From the NCBI GenBank assembly GCA_964017155.1, contig OZ024861.1, forward strand, positions 51,650,309 through 51,714,308: a stretch of 64,000 nucleotides of DNA. The letters run 5' to 3'. Below, piece after piece: positions 37,116-48,348 of the stretch. The translations under genes and the position numbers were made by a program. Every line of letters starts with the position of its first letter. The stretch's first letter is position 1. Source of the stretch: Oasisia sp. SBJ-2009 (Eukaryota; Annelida; Polychaeta; Sabellida; Siboglinidae). The notes under the pieces are model-generated. The model saw only the letters and a program-made list of their open reading frames with translations. It was not told the DNA's origin and searched no databases.

Positions 37116-37158
37116 GGATTTTCCCGCCTTTGGATGTTGGCCAAAGGCGGGAAAATCC
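37116..37158. repeat. Perfect 18-bp hairpin
   Basis: Arms GGATTTTCCCGCCTTTGG (37116-37133) and CCAAAGGCGGGAAAATCC (37141-37158) pair without mismatch over a 7-base loop. The arm contains TTTTCCCGCC, an E2F-like site, in each direction. It lies about 250 bases upstream of the LINE ORF1 start and may be in that element's 5' region. Confidence 0.9.
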
Positions 37159-37529
37159 ATACCTTTCAACAAGTTCCCATTTTCTTCCACATATTTTCAC
37201 AAGGTCATATCTTAGCCATGTTAGACATATTTCCAAACAATATGGCATGAAGGTGATAATTTTACTAAAAACAAATGAAACGGATAATCGTGTTCGTCGT
37301 TCCGATAGAAATTTTGTTACAGCGAATTCGGCTGGGTACGAGACACGTGGCGCCATCTGGCGAACATAATCCATACAAATGTAAAATATCTCGTGTGGCG
37401 CCCCCTGCTGTAAATGTGTAAAGTAAGTTATGTTTTTGATGTAACTGTCACCATGCAGACACACGTTTCACTGACCTAATGAATCGTCGAGGTCAAGTGA
37501 TGTGCCAGTGTTACATTAATGGAGTTTAG

Positions 37530-39118
37530 CAGCAAGAATGATCAATGGAATTGTCAACAACGCCGGGACAAAAACTAGACCTAGGCCTAGAACAAATAGT
37601 ACAAGTAAACACCCGAGAGAAAAACTGTTTAGACCTAGTTTTCACAAATAGACCATCACTTGCAAATCGAACAGAGGACGTAGTCGGAGTGAGTGACCAA
37701 GCAGCAATCCTCCTTGAAGTTACAGCCACCATCCCGCGTGCTAAACCTATCAGTAGAAAGGTGTTCCTCTGGTCAAAATCAAACATGACAGAAATAAAGG
37801 CAGAAGCCACCAGACTAACAACATCAATCCTACACACATTTTCAACTGATTCTCCTGTGGAAGAGATATGGCAGACACTCAAAACCGGTCTAAAATCCCT
37901 AGTGAACAAACATGTCCCAAGCAAGATGACCTCAACGAGACACAACCAACCCTGGGTAAACACAAACATCAAACGACTTGCAAAACAAAAACAGCGGGCA
38001 TATAAGAAAGCAAAACAAACACAGAAATGGGATAGGTACCGCAGCCTGAAAAGCGAACTCCAGCGGTCTTGCAGGCAAGCTCACGACCAATATGTAAATA
38101 ACTTAATCACCGATGCAGGATCCAGTGCTAAGAAAAAACTTTGGACATATGTCAAATCTAAACGCAAGGACAAGGTTGGTGTATCCCCCCTGAAGAAAGA
38201 TGGCCAGATATACAGTGACAGTAAAACCCAAGCCGATATTTTGAATGACCAATTCTCATCAGTATTCACAACAGAACCTGATAACCCTCTACCCAGGTTA
38301 GGACCAGCCCATATCCAACAATACCAGACATCACTATCACTGTCAACGGAGTTTACAAACTCCTAGCAGGTCTAAACCCACATAAAGCAACAGGACCTGA
38401 CGAAATCCCCACCAGAATACTGAAAGAAGCAGCAGCTGAGCTGTCTCCTGCTGTCACGCTACTATTCCAGGCCTCCCTTCAGCAAAACACCCCATCAGAC
38501 TGGCTTAAAGCAAACACAGTACCGGCATTCAAGAAAGGTGACAGAGGTAAAGCAGAAAACTACCGACCTATCTCCCTAACCTCGGTTTTATGCAAACTCC
38601 TAGAACATATAATCCGCTCCCACATCATGACGCATTTTGATACCCACAATATTCTTTCAGACACCCAACATGGTTTCAGAAAACACAGATCAACAGAAAC
38701 ACAACTAATAGGAACAATTCATGACCTCGCACAGACACTTGATGAGGCAGGCCAAATGGACTGCATCCTCCTAGACTTCAGTAAAGCTTTTGATAAAGTA
38801 CCCCACAGAAGACTACTACACAAATTAAAATATTACGGAGTCGGTGGAAACACCCTAAACTGGATAGCATCATTCCTCCAAAACCGTACCCAAACAGTCC
38901 TTGTAAATGGCAAAACATCCACAGAGACCCCAGTCCTATCAGGAGTCCCGCAGGGCACTGTGTTGGGGCCGCTGCTGTTTCTGGCATACATTCTTCATAA
39001 GCACTATAGAACCCTGGAACAAACTCACAGTCCAAACAATAAATGCTCCCTCCATAGAGGCTTTCAAACAGTGTCTTGAGCGTGACAGCTCTGCGGCTGC
39101 GCTCTACTACAGACCTTA
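37530..39118 (+). pseudogene. LINE ORF2 fragment with internal deletion, plus strand
   Basis: Starts inside the endonuclease C-terminus (NCLDLVFTNRPSLANR). A linker follows (QPWVNTNIKRLAKQKQRAY), then RT: a stop/frameshift near 38350, HKATGPDEIPTRILKEAA, NYRPISLTSVLCKLLEHI, FSKAFDKVPHRRLL and LSGVPQGTVLGPLLFLAYI. At about 38990 it jumps straight to the C-terminal end of such proteins (STIEPWNKLTVQ, then SIEAFKQCLE), so the catalytic FADD region and thumb are deleted, roughly 0.9 kb. The frame also shifts at the junction. CR1/Jockey-like. The 3' end may reach the GAAGAAGAAG tail near 39305. Confidence 0.85.
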
Positions 39119-39311
39119 AGGCATAACTCATCGGAACTACTGTTTTTAACATGCACTTTTTTAATATATATTATTACTTATAAATATATATATATATAAA
39201 CATCACCATTATTATTACAGTTTTTAAAGCAGCACTTGAACATGCGCACACTATCAACAAAGTCGTCATAATTGACGGTAGTGGATTACCGGAAGAAGAA
39301 GAAGAAGACAA

Positions 39312-40850
39312 AGTTATTTGTCGTAAATTAACAAGAGGCAAACAAGTTTTGATAACATGCGCAAATCACGTGACTGTTGACAGTGTTGTGCGCCATGATC
39401 CGTGATAGTGATTTAAACAAACGTAATATTTTAATGCATTAAACGATTTTTTTTTACAACTCTTCACTGTAGTCATCACAGGAGAGATAACGAACAGCCC
39501 GTGGCATTTATACCAAAAAATGCTTTGTTATTTCGCTGCACATTGATGATAAATTTGTCGCGCATGCGCAGAAAGGCCAATCGGAAAGTTTATAGCTACC
39601 GGAAAAATGTAAGCCACTGCCGAGCTTTATCAGTTTGCAAACTTGTGTTGATATTATTAATAGGCTCTAGCCATCAGGCACATTTTAAATGATGAAATTT
39701 ATGTTGCACTTTCACCCCTCGCCTGCTTGATGCTTATCGCCTACGGAAGAACCGGCGGGTTCCTGCACTTTGTGTAACATATTCCCATTTGAGTGATGGC
39801 AAATACGTTTGCCAAAATATGGGATTGGAAAGTTCTACACAGGCACAGCATGGGCGTCAATCGGTGGGGGACGAGGGGGACGCGACCCCCCCCCCCTTCG
39901 GCCTGAGGTGGTCAGCATAGGAAATGCCCTCACACTTTTTCAATTCATAAAAAAAATTATAGCGCTTACATTTTACCGGCGTTATAAACCTTCCGATTGA
40001 CGTTTCTGCGCATGCGCAATAAATGTAAAATCATCAATGTGCAGCGAAAGGATAAAGCATTTGTGGCATAAATACCACGGGTTGTACGTTAGGATGTATA
40101 TAACCTCTCAGCGAAGTTATATGTCGCTAATTAATACGAGGCAAACAAGTTTTGATGCATATTTTGATAGCAAGCGTAAATCACGTGACTGTAGTGCGCC
40201 CTAATCCGTGACAGTAATTCATAAAAACCGTAATATCTTATTGCATTGAACGACATTTTAAGAAACTCTTCACAGTAATCATCACAGGAAAGTTAACGAA
40301 CAGCCCGTGGCATTTATGCGGAAAATCGTTTGTCGTTTCGCTGGATAGTGATGATTTTACATGTATTGCGCATGCGCAGAAACGTCAATCGGAACGTTTT
40401 TAATGACCGGAAAAATGTAAGCGCGACAGCAAGACTGATCACTCCCCTCTCTTAAAAACCCTAGATCGGTGTAGTAGTAAAATTAATAAAACAAAACATA
40501 TACGAGTTCAGATATAAACTTCCGACTACCTAGTAGAAAATCAATAGATAAATTGCTTGGTTGGCCGCAGCCTGCAACTTGATCTTAGTCCAGTAAATAT
40601 TCATCATGCCGGGCTCTGTCATTTTGCACCCTTGAGTTGATATATCAAGCACATTATAGATTATTAATTTTTGTTTGTCCTGTCACCCCTTGGATTGCAG
40701 TCTGGTCAACCTGGTGGATATTTATATCGCCTACGGCGAAACCAGCAGATTCCTGCACTTTGTATAATTTGATCTAATTTGAGTGATGACAAATTTCTTT
40801 GCCAAAAGGTGAGATTGGGAAGTCCCACAGAGGCGCCCCTGTAACCACTG
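39312..40850 (+). repeat. Duplicated dispersed repeat unit with an inverted middle copy
   Basis: Segment A (39312-39612) recurs at 40113-40428; shared blocks include GAGGCAAACAAGTTTTGAT, AACGAACAGCCCGTGGCATT and CGCATGCGCAGAAA. Segment B (39712-39852) recurs at 40677-40850, sharing TATCGCCTACGG and TTCCTGCACTTTGT. A partial copy of A in reverse orientation lies at about 39955-40100. The copies are diverged and encode nothing recognisable. I infer an ~800-bp repeat family inserted or duplicated here. Confidence 0.7.
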
Positions 40851-41069
40851 CATCGTGTCACTCTATGAATCAGGCAAGCAGTGTTGGGTCCAAAGTCTAC
40901 CCCCCAAATGTTCAGTGATTGGGTCGGTCCATGGCCCCTCTTCAAATATTTGTTGCCAACATAACTATTATAAATAGAATAACATAAAGGCTTTTTTATT
41001 TTAGAATTAGCACCAGACCATCAATGAATTGTTTTATATTTACCAAAAAATAGTTATATGTATTTCAGG

Positions 41070-41079
<10 letters not shown>

Positions 41080-41104
<25 letters not shown>

Positions 41105-41133
41105 CATATTTTAATATACACTCACACACACAC

Positions 41134-41190
<57 letters not shown>
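41080..41190. repeat. (TA)n/(CA)n microsatellite
   Basis: TA runs separated by a short CA run, followed at 41196-41216 by a C-rich tract. Confidence 0.9.
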
Positions 41191-41193
<3 letters not shown>

Positions 41194-41688
41194 TGTTCCC
41201 CCGTCCCCCCCCCCCCACTTTTAAAACCGGATCGGCGCCCCTGGCTGTATGCATACGCGTCTGGTCACTGTCTGACAAATGTCATTATTTCACAGCTCTG
41301 GTGCCATGCTGCACAAAAAATATATTTCTACTCAACCAGTCCTACATTCATTAATTGCTTCCGGGGATTAACAAAAACAGCACAATGCAGGACTACTATG
41401 CATCTGGTGGTTTGTCCCCATATACAGGCACGTGTGGTTTGTTGATGTCGATTGACCTCTGACATTACCCACAATACATTGCAACATCGTAACTCCGAAC
41501 TGGCTTCAGCGCCACGTGACGGAAAAGCTAGTTAGCCTCTGCCGAAACTTACATAAACAAATTGTATAATCATTAATGTGGTCAAAAAGCCAACACTTTT
41601 ATCAAATATATTTACTGAACTGTGCCAGATATAAGATTGTTAGGTATTAATGAGATAACAAATTGCCAAAATGAATCGCTTGCGTCGT

Positions 41689-41704
41689 CACGTGATATCA
41701 CGTG
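41689..41704. promoter_or_regulatory. Double CACGTG palindrome upstream of AKIP1
   Basis: CACGTGATATCACGTG is a perfect 16-bp palindrome with two E-boxes, the left one in the context GTCACGTGAT, as in USF/MITF/TFE-type sites. It ends 102 bases upstream of the proposed AKIP1 ATG. Another CACGTGAC lies near 41514. Promoter role is inferred. Confidence 0.45.
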
Positions 41705-41806
41705 TTGATACATGCTCAGAAATTTGAAAGAGGCCTTCCAAAGAGAAACACAGCTAACGCAAAGCGAGTCGAACGTTTATTTATCCACTAATACATTTAG
41801 AGTAAA

Positions 41807-44800
41807 ATGCCACACAAGGTAATAGAAAGTGTTACACATTTCTTACTGAATAATTTTAGTCCGTTTTATTTATGAACGAACAGCACAGCAAACTGACACT
41901 GAGTGACTGACTCTATGACTATGGCATAGACTGACTATCACTATGTCTATGCCTTTGGTCACCGCCAAAGCTGACTTGATCCCAGTTTATTTTTATAGTG
42001 TCACTGGTGTGCCATCACTCAATCAATGCAAATAGGAAACTTCAAAGTGTAGTCATTCTGCAATGTAAAAACATGCAGCAAATCTAGTAATTTTGGCCGG
42101 GCACAGTTTTGGCGCTCTCAGACTCTTGTGACCTTTTTGTGTTATGACATGGTGATGCCTGATGGGGGCCAGGAACCCGTGTTACTGTACAACATAGTGT
42201 TAGTGTTACGAAGTTACGTCTTGAGAATAGTTGTAAAATCTAATCTCTACTCTAACTTTTTAATCTCACCTTTCCAATAGCACATGCATGGAATGTTGCA
42301 TTTGAAGCTGAAATGGGATGCTTTCAGTTTCAAACGCTAGTCTTGCAGTATAAACTATAATAGGGATTGGTATGAAACAGATTGTAGCCTCTTGAGTCTT
42401 GTGACTTGTTTGTTGCCAGGTATGAGGTAAGTCAGTTAGATGGTAATATTCAGCATCATTGTGAAACCATAGGCACAGATAATAGACATCATCACCTCTG
42501 TCTTCAACTTGTTCATCTTCAGACTATGATTTTTACTTTCATCAGCAAGCTCCATTTTTTGTTTTTCATGTGGTATATTGGCGTATATGAATATGTTCTT
42601 TGAATGTAGTGATACGTTTTTTTGGTTCATGTTATTTAGTAAATTATTTACCTCAAGAATCTTTTTAGAGCTGTATATTTCGGCTGCATCTCTTCTTCAG
42701 TGGACTGAATTTCACGGTTGTGTCACATGACCTACATCCTGATCATGTGACACATGTTGGAGTATGACCAGTGGGAGTTCCTGTCCAGCAAACAAGGAAC
42801 CATTTCTGAACCAGTTGGCGCATGTCATACAGGTTCATAATTGATACCGCTCCACCAGTATGTGTATTCAGGTGAATACATGTGTTCTGCCTGTTGTCAC
42901 GAGTTTTTAAACGAGTTTGATACGAGTCGTACTGGGTCAGAACTGGTACGGTTTCACTGGTACGTATCATCACGTGAAAAACTGGTGATTTCACGGTAAA
43001 AACGTGTTGACACACCAAATTTGTTCACAGAACCCGGTGAATTCACACGTTAATTGAGCCAGTTGAACTCGTGAATTCACTTACAGAACATGTAAAATAA
43101 CGGGTCGTTTGCTGGGTAGCCACAGTTTTGTATCATATTATGTGGGTCATGTGAAATTCAGTCCGCTGTGAGATCCAGCTGAACTACATGGAGAAAACAA
43201 AAACAGTTTCTTGAAAGGTGAATAATTTACTAAATATAAATATGTTATCAGCCAATGTCGATGTAGCGAAGATGACTGAGATCATTTCTTTCTATCCTCA
43301 AAAATCTCACTCTCTAAGTCAGTCTTCAGAATATGCTTTTGAGTGTTGCCATATACAACTTATGTGGTATGGTGTCTGTACGTTTTCTCTCCTGGTGTTG
43401 ATCTCGTTTTTTTTTTTTTGTGTTGGCAGACTGTCAATGAGCTGTTGGTATAGTTGTTTTTTGGGAGTTTGGTGTACACATCTTAAAGTTAAACATTTTA
43501 TAATCTCTGTTTTCGAAGCAAGGTGAGTACTACTTGAGTTTGCACTGAGTCGAAGGCTTACTCGTCGACAAACAAGATGCAGAGCAGGATATTATATACT
43601 CGGCACTTCTCCTTCAGTTGGTTTGCAACTTGATGTAGTCTGTCGTTTAGTATCTGCTTAGAACTGAGCTTGCTCTCATGGTTGGTTTTCATCACAAATT
43701 TTCTCTAGCTTTTTTGTTAGTACGTTTGTCAGTATTTTATTGACACTTGGTAACAGACATATATGAGTCTGTAGTTCTTGATGCCTTTTTTATTTCCCTT
43801 CTTGAAGATTGTCTTAGCTTTATTCCATGCTGTGGGTATTCATCTTTCCGATAAGCACTTGATCGTGTACAGCTTAGCAAGTGTCTTCAACTCTTCATGA
43901 TGGTGTCTTCTCCTGCTTTCAGTGTCTCAATGTTTATATGGCCGTTGCCTGTTGCTGTCCCATTCTTCATATCTCATAGTGCTGTTTCCACATTTCATGA
44001 TGTTATCTCTGGTAACTCTTTTGGGTCAGTGTGGATTATGGTACTCTGTTCACTGTCATATAGCTCGGTGTAGACTGCAAAATTCCTATGATCTCATCTT
44101 AATCGTGGATTCCTCTACCAGACATGGTACTTTGCACTATCCCATATAAGTACTAACTTCCACCATCCTGGGTGATATAACTGACAATTTTAGAAGTATA
44201 CACTGGGCAGTAGCCAGATAGATACTAGACCACTGAATGTAACCAGACAACTTAGACAATAGCAATAAACTAGATAACTGCTTGATATATCGTTTAGTTT
44301 CTTTTACCTATATAGTAATATATCCTGAAAATGAAAAGTATTTGAAAAAGTATTTGAAATACTTTTCAAAAGTATTTGTATTTAAATACATTTGCATTTA
44401 AAAGTATTTGTATTTGAATCCTTCAAAAGTATTTGTATTTAAATACATTTCAATGTATTTGACCCCATGTCTGTCCTCTACCCTCTTATGTAAGAGTGTA
44501 ATCAATCTGTCGCGTGTAATCTATCTGTCGCGTGTAATCAATCTGTCGCGTGTCACACGGCGTGTGTGACTTTCCTAAAGCTCTTCCATACCATGATCAT
44601 TTCTCATATTCTCTTGGTTATACGGCCTGATGTCCTCCTTTGCTTTTTTTTTTATGCTCTTGCATATTTCTACGTATTCTGTGCACTGCTTATGGTCGCC
44701 ATTTTCCACAATTTATTGCCATTTCGTCATCAGGTCTTGTGTTGGTGACAACATCCTCGATATCAGTCCCTTTTGATGCATTAGCTATGATTATTGCAAT

Positions 44801-45444
44801 TGGTTGGGTTGTGTGTGATGCTTTCACTCAGGGTGTCAATGTCATCCAGTTCTTGTAGTGTTTTAAATCGGTTTCTCAATCTCAGTTCAATTGGAATTCA
44901 ATCTTCTTTGATCAAATTTTTGTGGTATCTACTCTTCGAGGCCTCTTGTTCATAAGTTTGTTTCCTTTCCAGTGTCCACCTCTATGTCCAGTTTGACGTT
45001 GCTCATGACCATCCTGTTGTCACTTCCAGTGTTGACTTGGTTGATGACTATTACTTAGACATGATTCATGTCTGGCCTGTTTGTCATAATGTACGCGACA
45101 GTCAATTGGAGTTCTTGTTTTATTTGGGTCAGTACATAGATGGATGGGCTAAATAGAACCTGTCCCTTTAAAACTCAGACATAGATTGACCTGAAGAGTG
45201 CAACAGTTGGTTGTGTTTGCAGCACTTGGACGGCAACTGGCGGGCGTGCACACTGTGTCGGTCGCTGCGTCAGAGTCGAGGTGTGTTGGAGAAGGCCGCC
45301 CGTAGACGTGTTGAGTGGCCGGAGAGGAAGGAGTACGAACGCAGTCCTGTTGAGGTGTGTAGTTTACTTGTCTTCTAAGGATTAGGATACGTTTTATTTT
45401 CCCACAACATTAAAACAAGTTCAGATAATGTATATATAATATTT

Positions 45445-45498
<54 letters not shown>

Positions 45499-48121
45499 TA
45501 TATATTATATTATGTATGCATGTATTGGCATATGTAGCAATATATTAAAAGACATACAACTGAGTATGTATAAATATAATTAATAATATAGAATACAGTT
45601 ACTATATATGTAAGCAGTGATATGTGCAGTACTAATGACAAAAAAATGGAAAAGTACAAAGTCTGGATGTTGCTCTTGAATCTGATTTCAGACTCACCAG
45701 TCTGCCCCTTCAAATGGTGTGGTTGATCTAAGGCCCTACATTTATTTAAGCTTCCCGCTCCCCTGGGACAGTGTGGGCTTGGTCAGTGTTGGCATTCCAC
45801 CATATTTGTCTCAATTTACAATGAGATATTTGTCTGAGAAAATATCATAATCATTTAACTTATTGTGCCAGGTTTTGACCACTAATGACAAATTCTGACA
45901 ACTCAGTTTTGGTTTGGCAGGATCCACTGGTGTACACAACGATTGACGATGCGTTTGCGACGATCCTGGAGTACATGACAGTCACCACTCGACAGTGCAA
46001 GGTACTGCCACTTACAGATTGATCCTGGCTTCTCATCAAAACTTTTGTTTTAATTGCATTGCATAATTAATTAATTAAATCCTGCTAATTGTGTTTCTGG
46101 AACGGTAACTGAAAATGATGAATCATATCAGATCCAGTTTATTTGTTCACAAGTTTCCAGCATGTCAGAATTATACTTGGTATACATTGTATGTTGATTT
46201 TTTAGAATAGCATTTTTGATAGTTACTGAAATCACCATTTGCATACTAAAAACTAAAAACCACACCTCATTGAAACAATGTATCACAAGTGATTCACAAC
46301 AGTTCCCATCTTTCTGTGAGTTAAAGTTTGTGAAGTTGAACTTTCTGAGACTGATTTTTCTGCATCACTCTGAATACTGAATGATTACATGTGGATTGAA
46401 CCTGGTACAACCTGGTAGTTCATCAAGTAAATTGCACTTATGCAATTTCATACAGTATTTTGTCTCGCCCATGTTGGAAATCTTTCACCATAGATTAAAA
46501 TACATTTTATCACATCAGCATTTTGTGTATTATTTCTAAAAGATAAGACCTGTGCAGAAGTACACACCTATGATACACACCTATGATGTTATTTTACCGA
46601 CACTCTGTCGGGAAGTGGAAACTGATGAATGGTGATCTGATCATCTGTTTCTACCTGCAGCGGTTCTACAAGAGCTGTGGCTGTAGTAACAGGTTTGACA
46701 AGACCCACTGCAACCGCTTCCACACACCCGAGTACACAGACACACAGCGCAGAAATCCTGTAAGTATGAGGCGTCATTATTTCAACATCGAGCCTTTCCA
46801 TAGGTATCAATACAATACTGTTCAGTACAATATGATACAGTACAATATGATTCAGTACAGTACAATACAGTTCAGTACAATATGATTCAGTACAGTGCAA
46901 TATGATTCAGTACAGTACAGTACAGTACAGTACAGTACAGTACAGTACAGTACAGTACAGTACAGTACAGTACAGTACAGTACAGTACAGTACAGTACAG
47001 TACAGTACAGTACAGTACAGTACAGTACAGTACAGTACAGTACAGTACAGTACAGTACAGTACAGTACAGTACAGTACAGTACAGTACAGTACAGTACAA
47101 TATGATTCAGTACAATAATGTTTAATAGTCCCAAATTGGAAATTCACATTAACGCCACATAACACTATTAATTTCCTTACACAACATTGTTAATAGTATA
47201 GTAGTAGTAGTAGTACTAGTAGTAGTAGTCCCCGGGTAGTAGTAGTCGTAATCACAGATGATGCACAGTTCCTACTCATTTCCCCAATGACTACTATAGT
47301 TAGAGGTGGTACTTGATTACTAACTATTAGCAACAGGTTTACGATTTTCTAGTGACATCCAGTGTGCCTTATCAAAATGCCACTGGTTATAAATGTTTAG
47401 TTTTAATACAGCATCATACTAATCATAGGCAAAACTTACTGAGCTCTTGTGTAATCATGAGAGGTAGAATATGGTAGAATATGTGCACAGTTTTCTGAAC
47501 TCGGTGCATTATCAACTTGATAAATGCAACATCAGGAACAAGGTTGTGTGATCGCTCCAATGTACACACTGTATGTAGTTCATGGGTACAGTACAAGGAG
47601 TATAGCACATGACCTATTTCTGGGGCACACCAAACCAATGTACACACTGTATGTAGTTCATGGGTACAGTACAAGGAGTACAGCACATGACCTATTTCTG
47701 GGGCACACCAAAGCAATGTAATGCAAATTTCAAGCATTTTACCATGGGTGACCACTTCCACAAACAAGATTGTGGACGCGCTCCCTAAGATATAATTTAT
47801 AGATATCATTAGGACAGGCGTGGTTTTATCCTGACATTTTCTTTAACTCCACTGCAAATACTGCAAAAAAATATTTATCCGTAGGATGACTGGGGTCGCA
47901 GTTTTCAAAAGTGTTAGCACAGGTGAATGCCTTTTTGCCCAAACATCACGTACATCAGCGTTTGTTTCTGTCTCCAGATTGGCGTTGCGGAGGACGTGCA
48001 TGTGGTGGTGCCACCTGGTAGCTACGCTGTCACTGCGGGCCAGTGGGGCACACGACAACAGCAGACTCACGTCGTTCACATCCAGCCTGGACAGACGGCC
48101 AACCTAGACTTTGTCATGTGA
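41807..48121 (+). CDS. AKIP1: A-kinase-interacting protein 1 (AKIP1/BCA3)-like, 5 exons
   Basis: AKIP1 binds the PKA catalytic subunit and modulates its nuclear localisation and NF-kB p65 signalling. Exons 45223-45354, 45921-46001, 46661-46759 and 47978-48121 all have GT/AG borders in phase 0, with stop TGA at 48119-48121. They encode LEKAARRRVEWPER (basic helix matching the ERAKRR-VDW region of human AKIP1), YTTIDDAFATILEYMTV and RQCKRFYKSCGC (matching the FRTMAEFMDY...SQC region), and the C-terminal VVVPPGSYAVTAG, then THVVHIQPGQT (matching YPGTYSVTVG...THVV). A first exon 41807-41818 (MPHK, then GTAATA) is a plausible start because phase and promoter context fit, but this is weaker (about 0.45). 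The protein would be 155 residues, shorter than human (about 210). Intron 1 holds nested transposons and intron 3 a microsatellite. Confidence 0.85.
42638..43239. mobile_element. TIR element inserted in the RTE LINE
   Basis: The outer ends TTTAGTAAATTATTTACCT (42638) and AGGTGAATAATTTACTAAA (43239 side) form an inverted repeat. Further inside, GTGGACTGAATTTCAC pairs with GTGAAATTCAGTCCGC. The element splits the RT coding sequence of the LINE exactly at its catalytic motif. It codes for nothing and itself contains another element. Confidence 0.6.
42785..43115. mobile_element. Short MITE nested inside the TIR element
   Basis: Left CCAGCAAACAAGG and right TCGTTTGCTGG give an inverted terminal CCAGCAAAC over about 331 bp, with no coding. 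It lies within the 42638-43239 element. Superfamily undetermined. Confidence 0.45.
44330..44552. repeat. AAGTATTTGTATTTAAATAC-type repeat and 18-bp tandem
   Basis: Repeated permutations of AAGTATTTGTATTTAAATAC occupy 44330-44465. An 18-bp unit TAATCAATCTGTCGCGTG is then repeated three times (44498-44552). Together they interrupt the RTE LINE between its linker and RT. Confidence 0.6.
45451..45510. repeat. (TA)n(CA)n microsatellite
   Basis: TA followed by CA repeats in AKIP1 intron 2. Confidence 0.9.
46805..47115. repeat. (CAGTA)n microsatellite
   Basis: About 200 bases of perfect CAGTA with diverged edges, in AKIP1 intron 4. All frames through it are open (YSTVQ / YCTVL peptides), which is a repeat artefact. 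Confidence 0.95.
47557..47712 (+). repeat. 78-bp tandem duplication
   Basis: CCAATGTACACACTGTATG through GGGGCACACCAAA occurs twice in a row (47557-47634 and 47635-47712) with about one difference. The near-identity shows a recent event. It is in the last AKIP1 intron. Confidence 0.9.
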
Positions 48122-48348
48122 ACTCACGTCATTCACATCCAGCCTGGACAGACGGCCAACCTAGACTTTGTCATGTGAACTCATGTCGTTCACATCCAGC
48201 CTGGACAGACAGCCAACCTAGACTTTGTCATGTGAACTCATGTCATTCACATCCATCCTGGACAGACGGCCAACCTAGACTTTGTCATGTGAACTCATGT
48301 CATTCACATCCAGCCCGGACAGACAGCCAACCTAGACTTTGTCATGTG
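48064..48348 (+). repeat. 57-bp tandem repeat made from the AKIP1 C-terminus
   Basis: Five units of 57 bp. The first (48064-48120) is coding and ends two bases into the stop codon; the others (48121-48177, 48178-48234, 48235-48291, 48292-48348) are in the 3'UTR. Each copy still reads THVVHIQPGQT-like codons and ends in TGA in the same frame. Confidence 0.95.

Larger units (their letters stand above)
42430..45140 (-). mobile_element. Heavily decayed RTE-like LINE in AKIP1 intron 1
   Basis: Minus-strand fragments, in order from 45140 down, match a single endonuclease/RT protein: linker pieces (NKRPRRVDTTKI), then near 43920 IETLKAGEDTIMK-like pieces, AWNKAKTIFKKGNKKGIKNY, then near 43560 a FVDYKKAFD-like region, ATLKSIF and NDLSHLRYIDI (where FADD is expected), and finally ADESKNHSLKMNK near 42530. 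All pieces are in shifting frames with many stops. The pattern is RTE-like. It is antisense to AKIP1. Confidence 0.65.

Noticed and set aside
46852..47165. Tyr/Cys/Thr-rich ORFs on both strands
   Set aside because: Translation of a CAGTA microsatellite in an AKIP1 intron.
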